DNA of 35,423 nucleotides from Afipia sp. (GCA_030652315.1 JAUSAX010000078.1:1-35423); one strand, 5' to 3'. Positions 25,110 through 34,115 are shown, counted from the stretch's first letter. Translations and numbers: made by a program. Notes: generated by a model not told the origin, from the sequence alone.

Positions 25110-25114
25110 GCCGG

Positions 25115-25900
25115 CTACAGCGCGCGGGACGGCAGTAGCAGCGGTCCGTCCGGCGTCTCGACGCGGTTCACCGAAATGCCGAAGATCTCCGCGATGCGAT
25201 CGGGCGTCAGCGCCAGCGACGGCGTATCGTTGGCGACGATGCGGCCCTCATTCATGACGACGACGCGGTCCGCGAACCGCATCGCCAAAGCGAGATCGTG
25301 AATGATGGCAAGGACCGCCGTGCCGCTGTGTGCAATGCGCTGAAGCAGATCCATGACGATGAGCTGATGCCGTTCGTCGAGCGACGCGGTCGGCTCGTCC
25401 GCGATCAAAACAGAGGCTTCGGTCGCCAGCGCCCGTGCGATGGCGACGCGGGCGCGTTCGCCGCCCGACAGCGTTGTGATCAGCCGTGAGGAAAACTCTC
25501 TGACCTCGGTCGCCTCGATGGCGCGTTCGATGGCGATCCGATCCTTGATGGAAGTCTGCGAGAATGGATCGGCATGCGGCTCGCGTCCGAGCGCCACGAT
25601 GCTGTCGACCCGCATCGGCCAGTGAAATTCGTGCCCCTGCGGCAGATAGGAGATGGCGCGGGCGCGGACGCGGGGTGCGAGATCGCGCAGGTTGGTACCG
25701 TCGAACGTGACGGAGCCCTCCGCTCTCATCACGCCGGCCATGACGCGGGCCAGCGTCGTCTTGCCGGCGCCGTTGGGTCCGGCGAGAATCGTGAATTCGC
25801 CGGCGTTCAGGGTCAGGCTAGTGGTGTCGACAATCCGGCGCGTGCCACGGGTGACCGTGACATCCGTGGCGACAAGGCGCGGGTTCTCGTTGGGTTTCAT
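25115..25900 (-). CDS. ABC transporter ATP-binding protein, iron/heme/cobalamin (FepC/BtuD/HmuV) type
   Basis: 261 residues. Motifs: Walker A AGPNGAGKTTLARVMAG, Q-loop region AISYLPQGHEFHWPM, signature LSGGERARVAIARALA, Walker B VLIADEPTASLDE and the His switch in LAIIHDLALAMRF. Length and the HDLALAMRFADRVVVMNEGR segment are typical of FecE/HmuV/BtuD ATPases. It drives import through the permease whose stop codon overlaps its start (ATGA). It converges with the antiporter gene, with only five bases between the stops. The ligand (B12, heme or a ferric siderophore) is not decided. Confidence 0.88.
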   Translation of the reverse strand: MKPNENPRLVATDVTVTRGTRRIVDTTSLTLNAGEFTILAGPNGAGKTTLARVMAGVMRAEGSVTFDGTNLRDLAPRVRARAISYLPQGHEFHWPMRVDSIVALGREPHADPFSQTSIKDRIAIERAIEATEVREFSSRLITTLSGGERARVAIARALATEASVLIADEPTASLDERHQLIVMDLLQRIAHSGTAVLAIIHDLALAMRFADRVVVMNEGRIVANDTPSLALTPDRIAEIFGISVNRVETPDGPLLLPSRAL

Positions 25901-26919
25901 TGCGTGCTGTCCTCCAGCGCGCGGCGCTCGTGGAAGATCATCGCCAGAAAAAATGGCACGCCGATCAGCGCCGTCACCACGCCGATTTTGATTTCGATGA
26001 CGGCGGGGATCAGGCGCACGGCGATGTCCGCGGCCATCAGCAGCACCGCGCCTGCTAGCGCGGCAGGAAGCAGCACGCGCGCGGGATCGGAACCATAAAA
26101 CCGCCGGACCAGATGCGGCGCGACCAGTCCCACGAACGAGATGGCGCCCGCGACCGAGACGGCAGCGCCGACACCGAGCGCGACGCCGATCACCACCAGC
26201 ACACGGGTGCGCTCGACATTGACGCCGAGCGACGCAGCCGCGTCCTCACCAAGCGTCAATGCGCGGAATGCTCCTGCATTGACTGCCAACACGAACCAGC
26301 TCACGATCATGAAAGGCGCTGCGAGCCACACATGCTCCATGCTGCGGTCGCGTAGCGAGCCGAGCAGCCAGAATGCGATCTCCAGCGCGATGTAGGGATT
26401 GGGCGCGAGATTGAGGATGAGCGCGATGGCCGCGCCTGCGAGACTTGCAAGTGCGAGGCCCGCCAGCAGCGTCACCGTCAGCGAGGCGCGGCGTCCGGCG
26501 ATCGCGACCAGCGCGCCGACCGATAGCAGCGCACCGGCGATGCCACCGAGCGGGACCGCCAGCGACAGCGCGCCGGCGAATCCGAAGGCCATGATCGCTG
26601 CGGCTGCTGCTGCGGCCGCTTGCGGCGCACCGAACAGCGACGGTTCGGCGAGCGGATTGCGCAACAGGCCCTGCAACGCTGCACCAGCCAGTCCGAACGT
26701 CGCGCCAATCAGCAACGCCAGCAGGGTTCGCGGCAGCCGGATGTCACGCACGATGATCGAGGCCACACCCTGATCGGAAAACAGAGCCGCGATGACCGTA
26801 CGCGGCGAAAATTGCGCAGGCCCTGTCAGCAACGACAGCACGAACAGCACGGCCACCAGCACGGCGAGCATCGCGGTCAGCAAGGTGCCCTGACTATGTC
26901 CCTGGCGGTCGCTGGTCAT
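25897..26919 (-). CDS. ABC transporter permease, FecCD/BtuC family
   Basis: 340 residues with about ten membrane helices. FecCD signatures are clear: IRLPRTLLALLIGATFGLAG, AALQGLLRNPLAEPSLFG, LGVNVERTRVLVVIGVALGV and the end region FVGLVAPHLVRRFYGSDPAR followed by GVVTALIGVPFFLAMIF. The Gly-rich GAALQGLLRNPLA loop contacts the ATPase. It forms an inner-membrane homodimer for vitamin B12 or iron-chelate uptake. It is divergent from the binding-protein gene (81 bases between start codons), so the three genes form one split system. Confidence 0.92.
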   Translation of the reverse strand: MTSDRQGHSQGTLLTAMLAVLVAVLFVLSLLTGPAQFSPRTVIAALFSDQGVASIIVRDIRLPRTLLALLIGATFGLAGAALQGLLRNPLAEPSLFGAPQAAAAAAAAIMAFGFAGALSLAVPLGGIAGALLSVGALVAIAGRRASLTVTLLAGLALASLAGAAIALILNLAPNPYIALEIAFWLLGSLRDRSMEHVWLAAPFMIVSWFVLAVNAGAFRALTLGEDAAASLGVNVERTRVLVVIGVALGVGAAVSVAGAISFVGLVAPHLVRRFYGSDPARVLLPAALAGAVLLMAADIAVRLIPAVIEIKIGVVTALIGVPFFLAMIFHERRALEDSTQ

Positions 26920-27000
26920 TCCGTTCCGATTGTTCTCGGCGTGTCTTCGCAGCAGAACAGCCGCTGACGCAACACAATGGACGTGGCATAACAGGCTGTC

Positions 27001-27873
27001 ATGATCAAGAAAACCATATTCGCGGCCATGCTTGTTTCGGCCACGTTCTCAGCGTTGTGCGGGACTGCGCCCGTCGCGCGCGCGGACGGTCCGCCAAAGC
27101 GTATTGTATCTTTCAACCTTTGCGCCGATCAGTTGCTGCTTGCGCTGGCCGATCCTGCCCAGATCGCGGGACTGTCGCCCTATGCGGTCGATCCGCTTCT
27201 GTCCGTCATGACCGACAAGGCTGCATCGTTTTCCCGTCTGGACTGGGACGCGGAGTCTGTGGTGAATCTCGCGCCCGATCTGGTGTTGGGCGGTCCGAGC
27301 CATCGCCCGATCCATTCCATGCTGAGTGCGATGGGCATTCGCGTCGTGAACGTCGAACTCATTCGCAATCTCGCCGATGCGCGCCGCCAGGCCATCGAGG
27401 TGGGAAAGCTCGTCGGCCATCCCGCGCGCGGCGAAGCATTGGCGCGACAACTCGAGCAGGCCGAAGCGGGATTATCTGCTGTGGCCATGAAGCCGCCGCT
27501 AACGGCGCTGGTCATTCAGCGTGAAGGATATCGGGAAGGTCCGGCCAGTCTGGCATCGGGCATGCTGTCCATCGCCGGATTGCGGCCACCGGGAGGTGCG
27601 CCGGCAGGTGTCGGTGGTTTCAAGTCGGCAGAGCAGGGTGACTTCGTGTCGCTCGAACATTTGCTGATCAATGGGCCGGACGTGCTGGTGTTGCAGGATC
27701 CGCCGCGCGAAGCGCGCGATCAGGGTGCGCTGTTCATTACCCATCCGGCGCTGCTGTCGCGCTATGGCGCGAACCGGCGGATCGACCTTCCCGAACGCTA
27801 TACGGTTTGCGGCGGCCCGCCGCTGCTGCAGGGACTGGATTATCTCGCGAAGGCGATCACGGCGCTGAAGTAG
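27001..27873 (+). CDS. ABC transporter periplasmic binding protein, BtuF/FepB type
   Basis: 290 residues with signal peptide (IKKTIFAAMLVSATFSAL, cut near VARADG). The mature part begins RIVSFNLCADQLLLALADPA and has the single long helix between two lobes typical of helical-backbone metal-chelate receptors (about 125-155, LADARRQAIEVGKLVG). The R-I-V-S-x-x-x-x-x-D/T-E-x-x-x-x-L start is that of BtuF/FepB proteins, though the usual acidic residue after the first strand is replaced. It would deliver cobalamin or a ferric chelate to the divergent FecCD system. The 81-base divergent gap has no room for a cobalamin riboswitch. It ends on the first base of the 49-bp palindrome copy B. Confidence 0.85.
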   Translation: MIKKTIFAAMLVSATFSALCGTAPVARADGPPKRIVSFNLCADQLLLALADPAQIAGLSPYAVDPLLSVMTDKAASFSRLDWDAESVVNLAPDLVLGGPSHRPIHSMLSAMGIRVVNVELIRNLADARRQAIEVGKLVGHPARGEALARQLEQAEAGLSAVAMKPPLTALVIQREGYREGPASLASGMLSIAGLRPPGGAPAGVGGFKSAEQGDFVSLEHLLINGPDVLVLQDPPREARDQGALFITHPALLSRYGANRRIDLPERYTVCGGPPLLQGLDYLAKAITALK

Positions 27874-27921
27874 AGCATGATCCGGAAAAGTAGGGACCGG
27901 TTTTCCGATCAGATCATGCTC
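27873..27921. repeat. 49-bp dispersed intergenic palindrome, copy B
   Basis: Outer arms GAGCATGATC / GATCATGCTC pair perfectly and the inner arms CGGAAAA / TTTTCCG also pair. Compared with copy A at 1709-1757 both arms differ at matching positions, so pairing is kept. It fills the gap between the convergent binding-protein and modC genes, sharing one base with the first stop codon and ending two bases before the modC stop codon. Confidence 0.85.
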
Positions 27922-27923
27922 AC

Positions 27924-28607
27924 TTAAATGATGTGCGGCAAAACTTCGACGCCGCCGCTGGCGACAACCTTGCCGCGCTTGAGTATCACCACATTCGTCG
28001 CCAGCCGCCGCATCTCGCCGGCATCGTGGCTGACAAAGACCATCGGCACGCTGGCGTCGTCGCGCAGCCGGATGAAATAGGGAAGGATTTCCGCCTTCCG
28101 CTCCTCGTCCAGCGATCCCAAAGGCTCGTCCAGCAGCAACAGGCGCGGCTTCGCAAGCAGCGCGCGGCCGAGCGCCACACGCTGACGCTCGCCGCCTGAG
28201 AGCTGCGCTGGGCGGCGATCGAGCAGGTGTCCGATGTCGAGCAGATCGATCGTGTGTTTCTCCGCCGGGGCGTCGTGATCCAGTCCGTTCATGCGTCGGC
28301 CGTAATCGAGATTCTGCCGGACGCTGAGATGCGGAAACAGTCGTGCGTCCTGAAACACGTAGCCGATCCGTCGCCGATGTGGCGGAACATGCAGGCTTGA
28401 TGCGCTGTCGTCGAGGACATCGCGGTCGAGCGAAATCCGCCCGCGGTCTGGTTTGGTCAGCCCGGCGATCATGTTGACGATCGATGTCTTGCCGGCGCCG
28501 GAATTGCCGAACAGGCCGGTGACGAGACCGTCGCTGGTGAAGGATATGGCGAGGTTGAAATCGCCGAGCTGCTTTTCAACATCGACCGACAGCATCTTAA
28601 TAGCCAT
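27924..28607 (-). CDS. modC: Molybdate ABC transporter ATP-binding protein ModC, short form without TOBE domain
   Basis: 227 residues. Walker [22 protein letters not shown]-loop [14 protein letters not shown], signature [17 protein letters not shown], Walker [18 protein letters not shown] and the switch [13 protein letters not shown] identify a ModC-type ATPase. The [20 protein letters not shown] stretch is characteristic. Most ModC proteins are about 350 residues, with a C-terminal TOBE/Mop domain that binds molybdate; here the protein stops at [10 protein letters not shown], right where that domain would begin. The stop codon is two bases from the 49-bp palindrome. The gene overlaps modB by 11 bases; a start at the fifth codon would remove this overlap. 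It may be a natural short version or a truncated one. Confidence 0.88.
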   Translation of the reverse strand: MAIKMLSVDVEKQLGDFNLAISFTSDGLVTGLFGNSGAGKTSIVNMIAGLTKPDRGRISLDRDVLDDSASSLHVPPHRRRIGYVFQDARLFPHLSVRQNLDYGRRMNGLDHDAPAEKHTIDLLDIGHLLDRRPAQLSGGERQRVALGRALLAKPRLLLLDEPLGSLDEERKAEILPYFIRLRDDASVPMVFVSHDAGEMRRLATNVVILKRGKVVASGGVEVLPHII

Positions 28608-29292
28608 GCAACCGCCGCGTAGCGCGCCGTGCCAGAATCTCCGATGCGATCAGTGCGGCCATTGCAATTGCAATCGACACGATCACCAGCCGCAGCGCGG
28701 CTGTGTCGCCATCCGGCGTCTGGGTGAGGGAATAGATCGCCGCCGAGATGGTCTGGGTCTCGCCGGGAATGTTGGAGACGAATGTAATGGTCGCGCCGAA
28801 TTCGCCGATGGCCTTGGCGAAGCCAAGCACCATGCCGGCGACAATGCCCGGCAGCGCGAGTGGCAGCGTTACGGTGAGGAACACGCGCCACGGCGCCGCG
28901 CCGAGCGTGCTGGCGGCCTGTTCGAGTTTGCGGTCCACCGCTTCGATCGACAGCCGGATCGGGCGCACCAGCAATGGAAATGACATCACGCCGCACGCCA
29001 GCGCAGCGCCGGTCCAGCGGAACGCAAACACGATGCCGAGCGTGTCGGCGAGCCACGCGCCGACCAGACCTTTACGTCCGAATGTCAGCAGCAGCAGATA
29101 GCCGGTGACAACCGGCGGCAACACCAGCGGCAGATAGACCAGCGCATCGAGCGCAGCCTTGCCCCAGAAATCGCGCCGCGCCAGCAGCCACGCCACGGCG
29201 ATGCCGAGCGGCGTGGCGACCAGCGTGGCGACGGCGGCGACCCGCAATGAAAGCAGGATCGCCGTCCAGTCTTCGGGAGAGAGATCGAACAT
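28597..29292 (-). CDS. modB: Molybdate ABC transporter permease ModB
   Basis: 231 residues with about five to six helices. Landmarks are [21 protein letters not shown] near the start, [20 protein letters not shown] and the EAA loop [20 protein letters not shown], then [15 protein letters not shown], which is very characteristic of ModB (and CysT/W relatives). It makes the inner-membrane channel for molybdate. It starts six bases after modA and overlaps modC by 11 bases, so modABC is one operon on the minus strand. Confidence 0.94.
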   Translation of the reverse strand: MFDLSPEDWTAILLSLRVAAVATLVATPLGIAVAWLLARRDFWGKAALDALVYLPLVLPPVVTGYLLLLTFGRKGLVGAWLADTLGIVFAFRWTGAALACGVMSFPLLVRPIRLSIEAVDRKLEQAASTLGAAPWRVFLTVTLPLALPGIVAGMVLGFAKAIGEFGATITFVSNIPGETQTISAAIYSLTQTPDGDTAALRLVIVSIAIAMAALIASEILARRATRRLHGY

Positions 29293-29298
29293 GCGGCC

Positions 29299-30117
29299 TT
29301 AGGAGACAGGCTTGATCAGAAACGTGAAGCCGTATTTCTCGAAGATTGCCTTTGCTGCTCCCGAGCGCAGAAACGCGAGATAGCCGTTGGCGTCGGCTTT
29401 CGCGTTCGTTGTCGCGGCGACCGGATAGATGATCGCGGGATGCGAATCCGCCGGGAACGCGCCGACGATCTTCACGCCGGAATCGACCTTGGCGTCGGTC
29501 TCGTAGACGATGCCGAGCGCTGCCTCGCCCCGCGAGACCAGCGCCAGCGCGGCGCGGACGCTCTCGGCCATGGCGAATTTCGCCTCCGCGGCCTGCCATG
29601 CGCCGAGCTTTTCCAGCGCGGCCTTGGCATACTTGCCGACCGGCACGGCCTTGACGTCCCCGGTCGCGATCCTGCCGTCGCCCGCGAGCTTGGCGAGATC
29701 GAAGCCTGGTCCGATCATAACATTCGTGATCTTGGAATCCTTCGGCGCGATCAGCACGATCTTGTTGCCGAGCAGATTGACCCGCGACGGATCGCTGATG
29801 GTCTTCTTTCCGGCGGAATAATCCATCCAGTCGGTGTCGGCGGAGATGAAGATGTCAGCGGGCGCACCCTGTTCGAGTTGCTTGGCGAGTGCCGAACTGG
29901 CGGCGTAACTTGAGACCACCTTGATGCCAGTCTTGGCGGTGTATGCGGCATTGGCTTCGTCGAGCGCGTTCTTCATGGAAGCAGCGGCAAAGACCGTGAG
30001 GGTCTTGTCCTGCACAGCCACAGGCGGCGCGCCTGCAGGTTTTGCGTCCTGCGCGTGCGCAAACAGCGGCGCGCACACAAGCGCGGTCAGCACGAGAAAA
30101 CGTGTCATGAAGGTCAT
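29299..30117 (-). CDS. modA: Molybdate-binding periplasmic protein ModA
   Basis: 272 residues from ATG 30117, with GGAG eight bases upstream; ATG 30108 is an alternative. The signal peptide is TRFLVLTALVCAPLFAHA, cut before QDAK. The mature domain begins LTVFAAASMKNALDEANAAY, with the Ser that binds the oxyanion, and contains SSALAKQLEQGAPADIFISA and ALALVSRGEAALGIVYETDA, all typical of ModA. It ends with the usual FLRSGAAKAIFEKYGF. It captures molybdate (and possibly tungstate) for the ModBC transporter. No ModE-type TATAAC palindrome was found upstream, where only a CGCGCG-CAAAG-CGCGCG hairpin (30133-30149) is seen. Mo serves nitrogenase, nitrate reductase and CO-dehydrogenase-type enzymes in this bacterial group. 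Confidence 0.94.
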   Translation of the reverse strand: MTFMTRFLVLTALVCAPLFAHAQDAKPAGAPPVAVQDKTLTVFAAASMKNALDEANAAYTAKTGIKVVSSYAASSALAKQLEQGAPADIFISADTDWMDYSAGKKTISDPSRVNLLGNKIVLIAPKDSKITNVMIGPGFDLAKLAGDGRIATGDVKAVPVGKYAKAALEKLGAWQAAEAKFAMAESVRAALALVSRGEAALGIVYETDAKVDSGVKIVGAFPADSHPAIIYPVAATTNAKADANGYLAFLRSGAAKAIFEKYGFTFLIKPVS

Positions 30118-30295
30118 GGGGGCGCTCCATACCGCGCGCAAAGCGCGCGTGTTCGTCAACCTGGATTGTTCATGACGACAAGCGGAAGCGCCGTTCCGGC
30201 AACCCCGACAGCGCGCAGCATGACGGAGCATCGTTGGCCGCGACCATATCAGGCGTGGCTTCTGCGTAAAGTCCTGGAATCGGCTTTCTGAGACG

Positions 30296-31234
30296 CTAAG
30301 GCGCCATCAAAACCTGCCGGCATTCGGCGGGCAGATTTGCAAGCGTCATTGGAGGCTTCGGCTTGGGCGGCTTCACCGGCGGCTTGGGATGCAGCACCGC
30401 GTCGCTGAACCAGTAGGCGAGGTCGCCCGTGCTGCAGCCCTCGCCGTCGTTCGGCGGCGTCTGCGCCTCGCAGTTGGTGCTGCCCGGCGGACATTTCATG
30501 CGAATGTGGAAATGATAGTCGTGTCCGTACATCGGTCGTACTTTCGACAGCCAGCTCCGGTTGCCGTTCGCTTCCCGGCACAATGCCTTCTTGATCGCGG
30601 CATTGACGAAGATGCGCTCCACCTGCGGCTCCTGCGCGGCGGCACGGATCACCGGAAGATGTGTTGGCGTCCACGTGGCAGGATCGATGTCGAGCCGGTC
30701 CTTCCGCACCATCATCACCGCCGAGGTTTCCTCGCGTTCCTCGCGCGAAAGCTGCCGGTTCGGCATCGGCGTCAGCCAGATGTCGGCGTCGAGGCCAATC
30801 TGGTGGCTGGCATGGCCGGTCAGCATCGGCCCGCCGCGCGGTTGCGACATGTCGCCGACCAGCAGTCCCGGCCAGCCTGCTGTCTTCTGAGCCTTGGTGG
30901 CGACTCGTTCCAGCAAGGCAATCAGATCCGGATGTCCCCAGTTGCGGTTGCGCGATAGCCGCATGACCTGCCACGCCGGTCCGTTGATCGGCAGTGCGAC
31001 CGCGCCCGCAATGCAGCCCTTGGCGTAAAAGCCGATCGGCTGCGGCGCGAGTTTCGCGGGCAGCGGCTTGCGGCCGAACAGCTCCTTGGCGGCGACATTG
31101 GGATCGTTGGGATTGGCGAGCGGCGGAAGCGGCTTGGGACTGACGCTTCCCTTGTCCTGCGCCGACGCCGGACTTGCCATCGATACGACGGCAGACATCA
31201 GGGCGAGCGCGAGAATCAGACAGTGTCGCTTCAT
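30296..31234 (-). CDS. mepA: Penicillin-insensitive murein endopeptidase MepA
   Basis: 312 residues from ATG 31234 (MKRHCLIL), with AGAGG just upstream. A signal peptide (LILALALMSAVVSMA, cut after PASA) sends it to the periplasm. The LAS-type zinc site is visible: GHASHQIGLDADIWL (His and Asp ligands) and YGHDYHFHIRMKCP (third His ligand and catalytic His). The C-rich segment (MKCPPGSTNCEAQTP, GEGCSTGD) and the late Pro/Lys-rich tail match the family. It cleaves D-Ala-meso-DAP cross-links in peptidoglycan during wall growth. It lies 178 bases upstream of modA on the same strand but is functionally unrelated. A 7-bp hairpin CGCACCG / CGGTGCG (31257-31279) lies in its leader. Confidence 0.93.
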   Translation of the reverse strand: MKRHCLILALALMSAVVSMASPASAQDKGSVSPKPLPPLANPNDPNVAAKELFGRKPLPAKLAPQPIGFYAKGCIAGAVALPINGPAWQVMRLSRNRNWGHPDLIALLERVATKAQKTAGWPGLLVGDMSQPRGGPMLTGHASHQIGLDADIWLTPMPNRQLSREEREETSAVMMVRKDRLDIDPATWTPTHLPVIRAAAQEPQVERIFVNAAIKKALCREANGNRSWLSKVRPMYGHDYHFHIRMKCPPGSTNCEAQTPPNDGEGCSTGDLAYWFSDAVLHPKPPVKPPKPKPPMTLANLPAECRQVLMAP

Positions 31235-31573
31235 GGCGCCTCTTATAACGGAAGGCCGCACCGGCGACGAGACGGTGCGATCTTTAACACAATGTTAGCC
31301 ATGCCGGAGAGTGACGCAAATTGGTGCGGAACGCCGTTTCCGGGCGCATTGTTGAGCGTTCAGCGTGCGATGGTCTCGGTAGCCTGCTAGCAAAGGGCTG
31401 CATCTGGCGCTGCGATCCCCCATTCCGATCCCGGCGAAGCCTTGCAATTGAGCAGTTTTGTTTGCTCGGTATGCATCAATTCCGGCCGGAGTCTGAAGCC
31501 AGCGCCGAGAGATACCATTTTTTCAGACACTTATAGCAAGACTGCTGCCCGCAGAATGCGAGGGCGTGAGGAA
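31235..31573. other. Divergent intergenic region mepA / GGDEF-EAL gene (339 bp)
   Basis: It contains the mepA leader hairpin at 31257-31279 and AT-richer segments near 31440-31470 and 31515-31545 that may carry the promoter of the rightward gene. The frame of the rightward gene stays open to 31442, so part of this stretch could be coding if an upstream start is used; the Cys-rich residues this would add look unlike a normal N-terminus. No repeat or further gene is seen. Confidence 0.5.
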
Positions 31574-33784
31574 ATGCCGATCAATCGGCCAAAATCAAAA
31601 ACCAGGACCGGAAAATCAGCACATACACGGGGTAGATTGTCGGTTCGCCGGCCAAAAGCCGTGCCGAAGCTGTTGAGCAAGGGCCGCAAGATTTCCGAAA
31701 TCGGCGAGATCGTGCGCACGCGCGCGGAAGCCGAAGCGGCGATCGCGGATGCTGCGCGATCCAATGAGCGACTGCGCGAAGCGATCGATATCCTGCCGCA
31801 GGGTATCGTGTTTCTCGACGCCGATGGCCGCTACATTCTCTGGAACAAGAAATACGCCGAGATCTACAGCAAGAGTGCCGACCTTTTCGAGGAAGGCGCG
31901 ATGCTGCGCGATACGCTGAAGGTCGGCGTTGCGCGAGGCGATTATCCTGAAGCCGTCGGCCGCGAGGACGAGTGGATCACCGAGCGGCTCGAAAAGCTCT
32001 ATCATCCCGGCCATCGCCACGAACAGACGCTGTCCGACGGCCGCTGCATCCTGATCGAGGAACGTCTCACCGGCGACGGCGGCGTGATCGGACTGCGCGT
32101 CGATATTACCGAGCTGAAACAGCGCGAAGCCTCGTTCCGTTTGTTGTTCGAGGGCAACCCGGTGCCGATGATCGTCTGCTCCCAGGACACCGAGCGCATC
32201 ATCAGCGTCAACGACGCGGCGATCGCGCATTACGGCTACTCGCGGGAAGACTTCGAGAAGCTGAGAATCTCGGACGTGCAGGCCTTCGATCAGGCAGCGC
32301 CATGGACCGGCGACCAGACCACCGAGGAACGCGCCGCGCGAACCTGGAAGCACGTCAAGGCCGACGGCTCGCTGATCGACGTCGCGATCTACTCGCGCCT
32401 TCTGGTCTTCGATGGCCAGCCGGCGATGCTGCTGGCGCTGATGGACATCACCGAGCGCAAGCGCGCCGAGGCGCGGCTCGCCTTCATGGCGCAGCACGAC
32501 GGCCTGACCGGATTGCCGAACCGCATTCTGCTGCGCCAGCGGCTGGACGAATTGCTGGCACACACGCGCCGCAGCGGTGACAAGGTCGCGGTGCTGTTTC
32601 TCGATCTCGACAACTTCAAGGGCATCAACGATACGCTGGGCCATGCCATCGGCGACAAGCTGCTGAAGGGCGTGACCAAGCGTCTGCGCTCGTCATTGCG
32701 CGAGGAGGACGCCATCGCTCGCCTCGGCTCCGACGAATTCGCCATTGTTCAGGCCGGTGTGAGCCGCCCTGAGGAAGTGGCGTTCCTCGCGCGGCGCCTG
32801 ATCGACGCCATCAGCGAACCCTATCTGCTCGATGGCCACACCATCATCAGCGGCGCCTGCATCGGCATTGCCATCGCGCCCGGCGACGGCGACGACGCGG
32901 AGAAACTGCTGAAGAACGCCGACATGGCGCTGTCGCGCGCCAAGAGCGAGGGCCACGGCACGTTCGGCTTCTTCGAGTCGGAAATGGACGCCCGCGCGCA
33001 GGCGCGCCGCCGCATCGAGATCGATCTGCGCGCCGCCATCGAGAACAACGTGCTTCAGCCGCATTATCAGCCGCTGGTCGATCTCAAGAGCGGATCGATC
33101 ACCGGATTCGAGGCGCTGGTGCGCTGGCCGGACAACGAACGCGGCATGATCCCGCCGTCGGAATTCATCCCGGTCGCGGAAGAAACCGGCCTGATCAACG
33201 CGGTCGGCGGACTGATGCTGCGGCGCGCCTGCATGGACGCGGCGCAATGGCCTGACGACGTGCGTGTCGCGGTCAACCTGTCGCCGCTGCAGTTCCGCGT
33301 CGGCAATCTGCTGTCCGTGGTGATGGATGCGCTGAAGACATCCGGCCTGTCGCCGAAACGGCTCGAACTGGAAATCACCGAAACCGTGCTGCTCGACAAG
33401 AGCGATCAGGTGCTGGCGACGCTGCATGCGCTGCGCGCGCTTGGCGTGCGGATTTCGATGGACGATTTCGGCACCGGATACTCGTCGCTGAGCTATCTGC
33501 GCAGCTTTCCGTTCGACAAGATCAAGATCGACCGCTCGTTCGTGCAGGATCTCGATTCCAATCAGGACGGGCAGGCGATCATGCGCTCGATCATTTCGCT
33601 CGGCATCGGTCTCGGCGTCACCATCACGGCGGAAGGCGTCGAAACCGAAGCCGAACTGAGTTGCCTGCGCGCCGAAGGCTGCCATGAAGGACAAGGCTTC
33701 CTGTTCAGCCGCGCACGGCCGAATGCCGAGATCACCGCGCTGCTGCAGGCCCAGCGCAACGCGAGCGAAACGCGCGTGGCGTAA
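31574..33784 (+). CDS. PAS-PAS-GGDEF-EAL cyclic-di-GMP protein with degenerate GSDEF motif
   Basis: About 736 residues if started at ATG 31574 (AGGG nine bases upstream; ATG 31556 or 31442 are alternatives). A basic N-terminus (to ~40) and a short helix (45-65) precede two PAS units (about 66-180, LPQGIVFLDADGRYILWNKK; about 185-310, GNPVPMIVCSQDTERIISVN ending DITERKRAEARL). The GGDEF domain (about 315-475) starts HDGLTGLPNR and its active site reads RLGSDEF (385-389) with Ser for Gly; an inhibitory RxxD (REED) lies the usual five residues before it. The EAL domain (about 490-725) has EALVRW (513-518), NLSPLQF, EITETVLL, DDFGTGYSSL, KIDRSFV and AEGVET, all PDE residues. It is therefore probably a phosphodiesterase tuned by PAS signals. 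No transmembrane segment is present. Confidence 0.9.
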   Translation: MPINRPKSKTRTGKSAHTRGRLSVRRPKAVPKLLSKGRKISEIGEIVRTRAEAEAAIADAARSNERLREAIDILPQGIVFLDADGRYILWNKKYAEIYSKSADLFEEGAMLRDTLKVGVARGDYPEAVGREDEWITERLEKLYHPGHRHEQTLSDGRCILIEERLTGDGGVIGLRVDITELKQREASFRLLFEGNPVPMIVCSQDTERIISVNDAAIAHYGYSREDFEKLRISDVQAFDQAAPWTGDQTTEERAARTWKHVKADGSLIDVAIYSRLLVFDGQPAMLLALMDITERKRAEARLAFMAQHDGLTGLPNRILLRQRLDELLAHTRRSGDKVAVLFLDLDNFKGINDTLGHAIGDKLLKGVTKRLRSSLREEDAIARLGSDEFAIVQAGVSRPEEVAFLARRLIDAISEPYLLDGHTIISGACIGIAIAPGDGDDAEKLLKNADMALSRAKSEGHGTFGFFESEMDARAQARRRIEIDLRAAIENNVLQPHYQPLVDLKSGSITGFEALVRWPDNERGMIPPSEFIPVAEETGLINAVGGLMLRRACMDAAQWPDDVRVAVNLSPLQFRVGNLLSVVMDALKTSGLSPKRLELEITETVLLDKSDQVLATLHALRALGVRISMDDFGTGYSSLSYLRSFPFDKIKIDRSFVQDLDSNQDGQAIMRSIISLGIGLGVTITAEGVETEAELSCLRAEGCHEGQGFLFSRARPNAEITALLQAQRNASETRVA

Positions 33785-33814
33785 CGCCGCTGACCCGATG
33801 TCCGCCACAAAACA

Positions 33815-33841
33815 AAAACCCCGGCTTTGAACCGGGGTTTT
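33815..33841. terminator. Bidirectional rho-independent terminator
   Basis: AAAACCCCGG / CCGGGGTTTT make a 10-bp stem with a 7-base loop, starting about 30 bases past the GGDEF-EAL stop and 26 bases past the convergent DUF1508 stop. A-run on one side and T-run on the other serve both strands. Confidence 0.9.
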
Positions 33842-33866
33842 GCTTTTTGCGGCCGGGCCGCAGAAA

Positions 33867-34115
33867 TCACTTCTTCTTTTTGGACTTCGCCTTTTTCGCC
33901 TTCTTCGGCTTAGGCGCGGCCTTCACGGCCTTCGAGACGTCATCGATCTCGGCCTTGCCGACATTCTTGATGACGGACTTGATGGTGCTCTTGGCGGACG
34001 CCTTGCTGGAATAGCCTTCCGAGGCGAACATCTTCTCGCCGTTCGGCGCGCGGAAGCGGAAACGGAATTCGCCGGTCTTGTCTTTGTAGATTTCAAATTT
34101 GTAGGAAGCTGCCAT
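33867..34115 (-). CDS. DUF1508 (YegP-like) family protein with lysine-rich tail
   Basis: 82 residues from ATG 34115, with GGAG six bases upstream (GTG 34118 adjoins it). Residues 3-52 match the DUF1508 domain: YKFEIYKDKTGEFRFRFRAP, then GEKMFASEGYSSKASAKSTI, a beta-sheet plus helix of unknown function. Related proteins often have two tandem copies; here one copy is followed by an added tail KPKKAKKAKSKKKK (69-82), like the basic tails of histone-H1-like DNA-binding proteins. It may bind nucleic acid, but this is inference. The convergent gene upstream ends at a shared terminator, so this is likely monocistronic. Confidence 0.85.
   Translation of the reverse strand: MAASYKFEIYKDKTGEFRFRFRAPNGEKMFASEGYSSKASAKSTIKSVIKNVGKAEIDDVSKAVKAAPKPKKAKKAKSKKKK

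Noticed and set aside
26920-27000. Cobalamin riboswitch before the BtuF-like gene
   Set aside because: Only 81 bases separate the divergent start codons, far less than a B12 riboswitch needs, and no B12-box is visible.
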